Of a DNA stretch of 64,000 nt, positions 57,205-64,000 are shown piece after piece. This DNA comes from a beta proteobacterium AAP99 (GTDB taxonomy: Bacteria > Pseudomonadota > Gammaproteobacteria > Burkholderiales > Burkholderiaceae_C): the NCBI GenBank assembly GCA_001295775.1, contig LJIA01000005.1, positions 186,001 to 250,000 on the forward strand, given 5' to 3'. A program made the position numbers and the translations under genes. Under the pieces are notes generated by a model, which saw only the letters and a program-made list of their open reading frames with translations, was not told the origin of the DNA and searched no databases. Every line of letters begins with the position of its first letter. Position 1 is the stretch's first letter.

Positions 57205-58872
57205 ATGTCCGCGACGCCCTCACGCGTTGATGGGTGGCTGCTGCTGCGCGCCACGCTGCTCTGCCTCATCGGCCTGCTGGTCTTTCTGCCCTATGTCGTG
57301 ATGGCCCAGGCGGCCGCGACGCCGGCAGCGCCGGCCAGCCTGCCTGCGTCGGTGATCGTGCAGCTGACGTCAGACGACAGCGATCTGCGCGTCCAGGGCA
57401 TCCGGGCGCTGGCGCAATTGCCAGAGCCGATTGCGCGGCCCGTGCTGATTGCATTCGAAGCCGGGCAGCTGCGTGTGGCTGGCGAGCGCCTGCTGCTGGA
57501 CGACGGCGTGCAGGTCATCGACCTCGCCACCGGCGCCAAGACCCCGCTGCCCGACGATGCGGGCGAGATCACGATCAACAACCGACTGCGCCGGGAACTG
57601 GGCACGGCCCTGGCGCTGCTCGACCTCGCCTCTGCCGACGCCGCCACGCGCCGCGCGGCCGCCACCAAGTTGCTGGCCGATGCCGAGATCGAGAGCCTGC
57701 CCCTGATCGAACGCGCACTGGCCGCGGAGCGCGACCCCGAGATTCGCGAGACCCTGCAGATGGGCCGCGCCGAGCTGATGCTCAAGAGCCCGGACGCCAC
57801 CCAGCGGCGCAAAGCCGTCGAGCTGCTGGCCGCGAGCAGCCGGCCGGAGATTCGCGCCGCCTTGGCCGCCATGCTCGAAAGCCCCGGCGGCACACCGAAT
57901 GAGCCGGACAGCGCCGTGCGCGCCGCGGCCCAGACCTCGCTCGCCTCCATTGAACGTCGCATTGCTCTGGGCAACGCCGTGGCCACCCTGTTCACGGGCG
58001 TGAGCCTGGGCAGTGTGCTGCTGCTGGTGGCCCTCGGTCTGGCCATCACTTACGGGCTGATCGGCGTGATCAACATGGCGCATGGCGAGCTGATGATGAT
58101 CGGCGCCTATGCCACCTACGTGGTGCAGGTGCAGGTACGCCAGTGGGCACCGGAATACTTTGCCTGGTACCCCGTGCTGGCCCTGCCCGTGGCCTTTCTG
58201 AGCGCGGCCCTGGTGGGCGTGCTGCTGGAGCGCACGGTGATCCGCTTCCTCTACGGCCGGCCGCTGGAGACCCTGCTGGCCACCTGGGGCATCAGCCTGA
58301 TCCTGATCCAGGCCATGCGCACGATCTTCGGCGCGCAGAACGTGGGTCTGGAGAACCCGCCCTGGCTGTCCGGCGGCTTTGCGCTGCTGCCGGGCATCGT
58401 GCTGCCCTACAACCGCATCGCCATCATCATCTTCGCGGTGCTGGTGCTGGTCAGCACCTGGCTGATCCTGACGCGCACGCGCCTGGGCCTGTTCATCCGC
58501 AGCGTGACGCAGAACCGCCCCATGGCCAGCTGCTGCGGCGTGCCCACGGCGCGTGTGGACATGATGGCCTTCGGGCTCGGCTCCGGCATTGCCGGGCTGG
58601 GCGGGGTGGCGCTCTCGCAGATCGGCAACGTCGGGCCGGACCTCGGCCAGACCTACATCATCGATGCCTTCATGGTGGTGGTGCTCGGCGGCGTGGGCCA
58701 GCTGGCCGGCGCGGTGTCTGCGGCCATGGGCCTGGGCCTGCTGTCCAAGCTGCTCGAGGGGCAGATGGGCGCAGTGCTCGCCAAGATCGTGATCCTGGTG
58801 GGGATCATCCTCTTCATCCAGCGCCGGCCGCAGGGTCTGTTTGCGCTGCGCGGCCGGTTTGTGGACTCATGA
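57205..58872 (+). CDS. urtB: Urea ABC transporter, permease UrtB
   Basis: A 555-residue permease. The N-terminal ~230 residues are a signal/anchor followed by an exported HEAT-like region (LTSDDSDLRVQGIRALAQLP). The LivH-like permease follows: VSLGSVLLLVALGLAITYGLIGVINMAHGELMMIGAY and QIGNVGPDLGQTYIIDAFMVVVLGGVGQ. The long N-terminal part is normal for UrtB. Its TGA overlaps the urtC ATG. Confidence 0.96.
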   Translation: MSATPSRVDGWLLLRATLLCLIGLLVFLPYVVMAQAAATPAAPASLPASVIVQLTSDDSDLRVQGIRALAQLPEPIARPVLIAFEAGQLRVAGERLLLDDGVQVIDLATGAKTPLPDDAGEITINNRLRRELGTALALLDLASADAATRRAAATKLLADAEIESLPLIERALAAERDPEIRETLQMGRAELMLKSPDATQRRKAVELLAASSRPEIRAALAAMLESPGGTPNEPDSAVRAAAQTSLASIERRIALGNAVATLFTGVSLGSVLLLVALGLAITYGLIGVINMAHGELMMIGAYATYVVQVQVRQWAPEYFAWYPVLALPVAFLSAALVGVLLERTVIRFLYGRPLETLLATWGISLILIQAMRTIFGAQNVGLENPPWLSGGFALLPGIVLPYNRIAIIIFAVLVLVSTWLILTRTRLGLFIRSVTQNRPMASCCGVPTARVDMMAFGLGSGIAGLGGVALSQIGNVGPDLGQTYIIDAFMVVVLGGVGQLAGAVSAAMGLGLLSKLLEGQMGAVLAKIVILVGIILFIQRRPQGLFALRGRFVDS

Positions 58873-60017
58873 GCAGCGCCGCACCGCTTTCCGCACCCGG
58901 CCCGGTCAGCCTGCGCCTGATCGGCAGCGATGCCGCCAGCCAGCGGCGCGCCCTGTGGGTCATCCTGGCCGTGGCCGGTCTGCTGCTGCTCATGCCGCTG
59001 GCGCATGCGCTGTTTCCGGAGGGGCATGCGCTGCATGTCTCGGCCTACACGCTCAAGCTGGTCGGCCGCATTCTCTGCTACGCGCTGGTGGCGCTGGCCA
59101 TGGACTTGATCTGGGGCTACACGGGCATCCTGAGCCTGGGCCAGGGCCTGTTCTTTGCGCTGGGCGGCTATGGCATGGGCATGTACCTCATGCGGCAGAT
59201 CGGCCGCGACGGCGTCTACAAGAGCGATCTGCCGGACTTCATGGTGTTTCTGGACTGGAAGGAGCTGCCCTGGTTCTGGGCCGTGTCAGACAGCTTCATT
59301 GCACAGATGCTGCTGGTGATTCTGGTGCCGGGGCTGCTGGCCTTCGTGTTCGGCTACTTCGCCTTCCGTTCGCGCATCAAGGGCGTGTATTTCTCGATCA
59401 TCACGCAGGCGCTGACCTACGCGGCCATGCTGCTGTTCTTCCGCAACGAAACCGGCTTCGGCGGCAACAACGGTTTCACGGACTTCAAGCGCATCCTCGG
59501 CTTCGACCTGACTGCACCGGGCACGCGTGCCGTGCTCTTTGCATTGACCGTGCTTGTGCTGCTGGCCGCCCTGCTGGCCTCGCGCGCGCTCATGGCCAGC
59601 AAGTTCGGCCGCATCCTGCAGGCCGTGCGCGATGCGGAAAGCCGCGCGATGTTCTGCGGCTACAACCCGCTGTACTACAAGCTCACCATCTGGGTGATCG
59701 CCGCGGTGCTCTCGGCCATCGCGGGCGCGCTGTATGTGCCGCAGATCGGCATCATCAACCCCAGCGAGATGTCGCCGGCCAACTCGATCGAGATCGCCAT
59801 CTGGGCGGCGGTGGGCGGGCGCGGGACGCTGATCGGCCCCATCATCGGCGCCGCCACGGTCAACGGCTTCAAGAGCTGGTTCACCATGGCCTTCCCCGAG
59901 CTGTGGCTGTTCGCACTGGGCGCGCTGTTCGTGCTGGCCACGCTGTTCCTGCCGCGCGGCATCGTCGGCGCGGTGGCGCAGTGGCGGGCACGTGGGTCGA
60001 AAGGCGGCAGGCCATGA
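58869..60017 (+). CDS. urtC: Urea ABC transporter, permease UrtC
   Basis: A 382-residue LivM-like permease with about ten membrane spans. DLIWGYTGILSLGQGLFFALGGYGMGMYL, VYFSIITQALTYAAMLLFF and NPSEMSPANSIEIAIWAAVGGRGTLIGP are characteristic of UrtC. It forms the channel with UrtB. Overlaps urtB at the start and urtD at the end by ATGA. Confidence 0.96.
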   Translation: MSSAAPLSAPGPVSLRLIGSDAASQRRALWVILAVAGLLLLMPLAHALFPEGHALHVSAYTLKLVGRILCYALVALAMDLIWGYTGILSLGQGLFFALGGYGMGMYLMRQIGRDGVYKSDLPDFMVFLDWKELPWFWAVSDSFIAQMLLVILVPGLLAFVFGYFAFRSRIKGVYFSIITQALTYAAMLLFFRNETGFGGNNGFTDFKRILGFDLTAPGTRAVLFALTVLVLLAALLASRALMASKFGRILQAVRDAESRAMFCGYNPLYYKLTIWVIAAVLSAIAGALYVPQIGIINPSEMSPANSIEIAIWAAVGGRGTLIGPIIGAATVNGFKSWFTMAFPELWLFALGALFVLATLFLPRGIVGAVAQWRARGSKGGRP

Positions 60018-60841
60018 CGCAAACTGCAGTGGGACTGGGCGCGAGCGACGGCGGCAGCACCCTGGCCGCTGGGCGCATCGTGCCCGAGGGCGTGGACACC
60101 TCGCATGGCGTGATCCTGTATCTGGACGCGATCGAGGTCAGCTTTGACGGCTTCAAGGCCCTGAACCAGCTCAGCCTGACCCTGGCGCCGGGCGAGCTGC
60201 GCTGCATCATCGGCCCCAACGGCGCGGGCAAGACCACGATGATGGACGTCATCACGGGCAAGACGCGGCCCGATGCCGGCAGCGCCTTCTTCGGCCAGAC
60301 CATCGACCTCACGCGCCTGTCCGAGCCCGACATCGCCACCTCCGGAATCGGCCGCAAGTTCCAGAAGCCCACGGTGTTCGAGATGCTCGATGTCTTCACC
60401 AACATCGAGCTCGCGCTCAAGGCGCCGCGCAGCGTCTGGGCCAGCCTGCGGGCGCGCCTGAAGGGCGAGACGCGCGACCGCATCGACGGCCTGCTCGCGC
60501 AGATCGGCCTGCTGGACGACCGCCAGGTGCTGGCGGGCACCCTGTCACACGGCAAGAAGCAGTGGCTGGAGATCGGCATGCTGCTCGCGCAAGACCCGCA
60601 GCTGCTGCTGCTCGACGAGCCCGTGGCCGGCATGACCGATGCCGAGACCGAGCGCACGGCCGAGCTGTTCCGCTCGCTCGCCGGCAAGCACACACTCATG
60701 GTGGTGGAGCACGACATGAAGTTCGTGGGCAGCATTGCCGACCAGGTCACCGTGCTGCATGAAGGGCGCGTGCTGGCCGAGGGGTCGCTTGCGCAGGTGC
60801 AGGCCGATGAACGCGTGATCGAGGTCTATCTCGGCCGATGA
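60014..60841 (+). CDS. urtD: Urea ABC transporter, ATPase UrtD
   Basis: A 275-residue ATP-binding subunit. Walker A GPNGAGKTTMMD, signature LSHGKKQWLEIGM, Walker B LLLLDEPVAGMTDAE and switch His in VVEHDMKF. LDAIEVSFDGFKALNQLSL is typical. An extra ~35 residues precede the fold. It pairs with UrtE. Confidence 0.96.
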   Translation: MTQTAVGLGASDGGSTLAAGRIVPEGVDTSHGVILYLDAIEVSFDGFKALNQLSLTLAPGELRCIIGPNGAGKTTMMDVITGKTRPDAGSAFFGQTIDLTRLSEPDIATSGIGRKFQKPTVFEMLDVFTNIELALKAPRSVWASLRARLKGETRDRIDGLLAQIGLLDDRQVLAGTLSHGKKQWLEIGMLLAQDPQLLLLDEPVAGMTDAETERTAELFRSLAGKHTLMVVEHDMKFVGSIADQVTVLHEGRVLAEGSLAQVQADERVIEVYLGR

Positions 60842-60851
60842 GGATGCGCCC

Positions 60852-61550
60852 GTGCTGAATGTCGAATCGCTCAACCAGTTCTACGGCGGCAGCCACATCC
60901 TCAAGGACGTGAGCCTGTCGGCCCAGCGCGGCCAGTGCACGGCCGTGCTCGGGCGCAATGGCGTGGGCAAGACCACGCTGCTGCGCTGCCTGATGGGCCT
61001 GGTGGCCCCGCGCACTGGCGACATCACCTGGGACTCGCGCTCGGTGCTCGCGCTCAAGCCGCATGAACGCGTGGCCGCCGGCTTTGCCTACGTACCGCAG
61101 GGCCGCGAGATCTTTGCGCGCCTGTCGGTGAAGGAGAACCTGCTGATCGGCATGGCGGCGCACTCCGGCGCGGCGGCCCGGCGCATCCGCGACGACGTGC
61201 TCGACTTCTTCCCGGTGCTGCGCCAGATGATGGACCGGCGCGGCGGCGACCTCTCCGGCGGCCAGCAACAGCAGCTGGCCATTGCGCGCGCCCTGCTCGC
61301 GCAACCCAAGCTGCTGATCCTGGACGAACCCACCGAGGGCATCCAGCCCAACATCATCCAGGACATCCAGCGGATCATCGCCGCGCTGGCGGCACGCGGC
61401 GACATGGCCATCGTGCTGGTGGAGCAGTACTTCGACTTTGCCGCTGCGCTGGCAGACCAGTACATCGTGCTGGAGCGCGGCAGCGTGATCGCCAGCGGCG
61501 ATCGCAGCACCGTCGGCACGGACGCCACACGCGCGCTCCTGGCCATCTAG
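60852..61550 (+). CDS. urtE: Urea ABC transporter, ATPase UrtE
   Basis: A 232-residue ATP-binding subunit. Walker A GRNGVGKTTLLRC, signature LSGGQQQQLAIARAL, Walker B LLILDEPTEGIQPN and VLVEQYFDF. The YVPQGREIFARLSVKENL Q-loop region matches LivF/UrtE. The start is GTG at 60852, 10 bp after urtD. Confidence 0.96.
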   Translation: MLNVESLNQFYGGSHILKDVSLSAQRGQCTAVLGRNGVGKTTLLRCLMGLVAPRTGDITWDSRSVLALKPHERVAAGFAYVPQGREIFARLSVKENLLIGMAAHSGAAARRIRDDVLDFFPVLRQMMDRRGGDLSGGQQQQLAIARALLAQPKLLILDEPTEGIQPNIIQDIQRIIAALAARGDMAIVLVEQYFDFAAALADQYIVLERGSVIASGDRSTVGTDATRALLAI

Positions 61551-61716
61551 GGTTGCCCCGCAAACCGGCGCCTGCGGCGCTCACGTTTGCAAACTTGTGT
61601 TGACCAAGCGACACAAGCGCACACCTTCAATGCTTGATGCCCGCTAAAAAGACGGGGACGGCCGAAATCGCGGCCACAAAACGAGGGCGCGACGCCCGCC
61701 CCAAGGAGACCCCGTC

Positions 61717-62922
61717 ATGATCCGCCTGCACCGCCTTGGTGCGGTGGCCCTGCTTGCGCTCGGCCCCCTGCTCACTCCCCTCGCCCACGCCCAGAACACG
61801 CTGAAGATCGGCTTTGTCTGCCCCTTCACCGGCGGCAGTGCGGACTTCGGCACCTCGGCGCGTCATGGCGCCGAACTGGCCGTGGAAGAGGTCAACCGCG
61901 CCGGCGGCTTTCTCGGCCGGCCGCTGGAGCTGGTCTTCAAGGACGATGAAGCCAAGCCGGACAACGCCCAGCGCATTGCCGAGGAGCTGATCAACAAGGA
62001 CAAGGTGGTCTTCACCATAGGCTTCTGCAACACCGGCGTGGCCCTGCGCGCCATCGACACCTTCCAGAACGCGAAGCACGTGCTCGTGGTGCCGGTCTCG
62101 ACAGGTACGGCAGTCACCGCCAAATTCCCGGCCAAGGACAGCTACATCTTTCGCATGAGCGCGCGGGACGCCATCCAGGCGCCGTTTCTGGTGGAAGAGA
62201 TCGTCGAGCGCCGCAAACTGCGCCGCGTGGCGATCTTTGCCGACAAGACCGGCTACGGCGAGGGCGGCCTGAAGGACGTGACCGCGGCGCTCAAGGAGCG
62301 CGGGCTGGACCCCGTGTACGTGGCGCGCTTCGACATCGGCGTGAAGTCGCTGGTGAGCGAAATGGAAGCCGCGCGCGACGCCGGCGCGCAGGCCATCGTG
62401 TCCTACACGGTCGGCCCGGAGCAGGGCGTGGTGGTCCGCAGCCGCGGCCAGGCTGGCGTCAGCGCCCAGCTCTTCGGCCCCTGGCCCATGAGCTTCCGCA
62501 CCGTCTGGGACACCGCCGGCAGCGCGGCCAACGGCGTGTTCATGGTGCAGACCATCATCGAGGACAGCGGCAACTCCCGGCGCAACAGCTTCATCCTGGG
62601 CCTGAACCGCAAGCTGCAGGGCAAGCCCGTGCCCTCGCTGATGGCGGCGGCGCAGAGCTATGACGCCGTGCTCTTCATGTTCCAGGTGCTGATGCAGGCC
62701 GGCTTTGACACCTCCGGGCCCAACCTCAAGCGCACCATGGAGAACATGAAGAAGCCCTATCTGGGCGTGGTGGCGACGCACGACGGCCCCTTCTCGGTGG
62801 ATGACAAGGATGCATTCAGCCGCAACATGATCTTCCTGGGCCGCTGGAACAACGGCTCGATCGACTTCGCCTACCCGGCCGACGCCCGGCGCAGCGCGAT
62901 CGCCAGCAAGAAGACCAAGTAA
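61717..62922 (+). CDS. ABC transporter substrate-binding protein, branched-chain amino acid type
   Basis: A 401-residue periplasmic binding protein with a signal ending [39 protein letters not shown] and [21 protein letters not shown] match the LivJ/Peripla_BP_6 family. It differs from UrtA, and no second set of permeases is in view. It may feed the Urt system or another transporter with a related ligand such as an amide. AAGGAG lies nine bases upstream. Confidence 0.85.
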   Translation: MIRLHRLGAVALLALGPLLTPLAHAQNTLKIGFVCPFTGGSADFGTSARHGAELAVEEVNRAGGFLGRPLELVFKDDEAKPDNAQRIAEELINKDKVVFTIGFCNTGVALRAIDTFQNAKHVLVVPVSTGTAVTAKFPAKDSYIFRMSARDAIQAPFLVEEIVERRKLRRVAIFADKTGYGEGGLKDVTAALKERGLDPVYVARFDIGVKSLVSEMEAARDAGAQAIVSYTVGPEQGVVVRSRGQAGVSAQLFGPWPMSFRTVWDTAGSAANGVFMVQTIIEDSGNSRRNSFILGLNRKLQGKPVPSLMAAAQSYDAVLFMFQVLMQAGFDTSGPNLKRTMENMKKPYLGVVATHDGPFSVDDKDAFSRNMIFLGRWNNGSIDFAYPADARRSAIASKKTK

Positions 62923-62939
62923 ACTTTCAGCACCATCAT

Positions 62940-63050
62940 CCCCGCGCAACTGGCGCAACGTGGACAACGCTCCACCAAGGTGAACTGACACCGGGAAGCG
63001 CGGGGATCGGTGCGGCGCACGCTGCACCGAGCCGAGCGCCTGGGCATCCC
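62940..63050 (+). promoter_or_regulatory. ZTP (pfl) riboswitch upstream of glyA
   Basis: CCCCGCGC (62940-62947) pairs with GCGCGGGG (62998-63005) as the outer helix. Within it are the conserved ACTGGCG near the start and CACCGGGAAGCG before the closing strand. A hairpin GGTGC/GCACC follows, then GCGCCTGGGCA at 63036-63046, which forms the pseudoknot half. These are the conserved blocks of the ZTP riboswitch, which senses purine-folate shortage and switches on one-carbon genes. It is in the leader of glyA, a known target. Confidence 0.87.
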
Positions 63051-63095
63051 GATGGCCGATTGAATCCACCCACCTTCTCGCAAGGGGCATCGACC

Positions 63096-64000
63096 ATGTT
63101 TTCACGCAATCAGCTTATTGAGCACACCGATCCCGAGCTCTGGGCCGCCATCCAGAAGGAAAACGCGCGCCAGGAGCACCACATCGAACTCATCGCCAGC
63201 GAGAACTACACCTCGCCGGCCGTGATGGCCGCCCAGGGCAGCCAGCTCACCAACAAGTACGCCGAGGGCTACCCCGGCAAGCGCTACTACGGTGGCTGCG
63301 AGTTTGTGGACATTGCCGAGCAGCTGGCCATTGAGCGCATCAAGCAGCTGTTTGGCGCAGACGCTGCCAACGTGCAGCCGCACTGCGGGGCGAGTGCCAA
63401 CCAGGCCGTGTTCCTTGCCTTCCTGAAGCCGGGCGACACCATCATGGGCATGTCGCTTGCTGAAGGCGGCCACCTCACGCACGGCATGCCGCTGAACATG
63501 AGCGGCAAGTGGTTCAACGTCGTCTCCTACGGGCTGAACGCCAAGGAAGAGATCGACTACGACGCCATGGAACAGAAGGCGCACGAGACCAAGCCCAAGC
63601 TCATCATCGCCGGCGCCAGCGCCTACAGCCTGCACATCGACTTTGCGCGCTTTGCCAAGGTGGCCAAGGACGTGGGCGCCATCTTCATGGTGGACATGGC
63701 GCACTACGCCGGCCTGATTGCCGCGGGCGTCTACCCCAACCCCGTGCCGCATGCCGATGTGGTCACCTCCACCACCCACAAGAGCCTGCGCGGCCCGCGC
63801 GGCGGCATCATCCTCATGAAGGCCGAGCACGAGAAGGCCATCAACAGCGCCGTGTTCCCCGGCCTGCAGGGCGGCCCGCTGATGCACGTGATCGCCGGCA
63901 AGGCCGTGGCCTTCAAGGAAGCGCTCACGCCCGAGTTCAAGCTGTATCAGCAGCAGGTCATCAAGAACGCCGATGTCATGGCCCGCACCCTGGTCGCGCG
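63096..64000 (+). CDS. glyA: Serine hydroxymethyltransferase (3' end outside window)
   Basis: The first 301 codons of a PLP enzyme that converts serine and THF to glycine and methylene-[45 protein letters not shown] and the Schiff-base Lys in [14 protein letters not shown] are present. AAGGGG lies nine bases upstream. It is under a ZTP riboswitch. The gene continues past 64000. Confidence 0.98.
   Translation, partial: MFSRNQLIEHTDPELWAAIQKENARQEHHIELIASENYTSPAVMAAQGSQLTNKYAEGYPGKRYYGGCEFVDIAEQLAIERIKQLFGADAANVQPHCGASANQAVFLAFLKPGDTIMGMSLAEGGHLTHGMPLNMSGKWFNVVSYGLNAKEEIDYDAMEQKAHETKPKLIIAGASAYSLHIDFARFAKVAKDVGAIFMVDMAHYAGLIAAGVYPNPVPHADVVTSTTHKSLRGPRGGIILMKAEHEKAINSAVFPGLQGGPLMHVIAGKAVAFKEALTPEFKLYQQQVIKNADVMARTLVA

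Overview
The window is dense, GC-rich (mid-60s percent by eye) bacterial chromosome with genes on both strands. It looks like a betaproteobacterium of the order Burkholderiales, probably near the Comamonadaceae or Sphaerotilaceae. The evidence is the gene order coq7 - osmC/yhfA - rplM - rpsI - DUF6776 - bactofilin - erpA - anmK - M23 peptidase - tyrS - dtd, two betaproteobacterial porins, groESL under a CIRCE element, and a urease cluster next to urtABCDE. I cannot name the genus. I saw no rRNA, tRNA, CRISPR array, transposase, integrase or phage gene.

Layout. 1-4.1 kb (minus): a cut-off unknown gene, a periplasmic PQQ sugar dehydrogenase, and a thioesterase-acuR-acuI operon whose promoter contains a TetR-type operator. 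4.2-12.5 kb: bacteriohemerythrin, a GspE/PilB-like ATPase with a receiver-like tail, a LytS/LytTR two-component pair, an M48 protease coupled to a YjgN membrane protein, and a secreted nuclease. 12.5-22 kb: repeats, groESL, a DacB-type carboxypeptidase, a ~0.9 kb gene-free region with a predicted promoter, a lytic transglycosylase, an aminotransferase, a predicted small RNA with its own promoter and terminator, an orphan UreE-like protein with a huge histidine tail, and a 51-residue membrane peptide. 22-34 kb: malic enzyme/phosphotransacetylase, a lipoprotein, an outer-membrane protein, recQ carrying an in-frame repeat insertion, a patatin lipase, a barnase/barstar-type pair, and a GH31 protein that appears to lack its acid/base residue. 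34-47.6 kb: two porins and the conserved housekeeping block. 47.6-64 kb: ureD-A-J-B-C-E, a serine hydrolase, ureF-G, then urtABCDE behind a sigma-54-type promoter, another ABC solute-binding protein, and glyA (cut by the window end) behind a ZTP riboswitch.

How the genes fit together. The last 16 kb is a urea-use island: UrtABCDE imports urea, UreABC hydrolyses it, and UreD/E/F/G plus UreJ supply nickel. The sigma-54-type promoter suggests nitrogen control of the transporter. The acuR-acuI unit looks like an acrylate/acryloyl-CoA detoxification operon. The housekeeping block covers ubiquinone synthesis, ribosomal proteins, Fe-S insertion, wall recycling and tRNA charging/proofreading.

The most interesting unexplained signals are the ~106-nt predicted sRNA at 20465-20570 with an anti-Shine-Dalgarno loop, the degenerate UreE paralogue at 20902-21513, mobile-looking repeats absorbed into coding sequence (ureB tail, recQ zinc domain), diverged AT-rich intergenic islands, and the GH31 protein without a recognisable acid/base.
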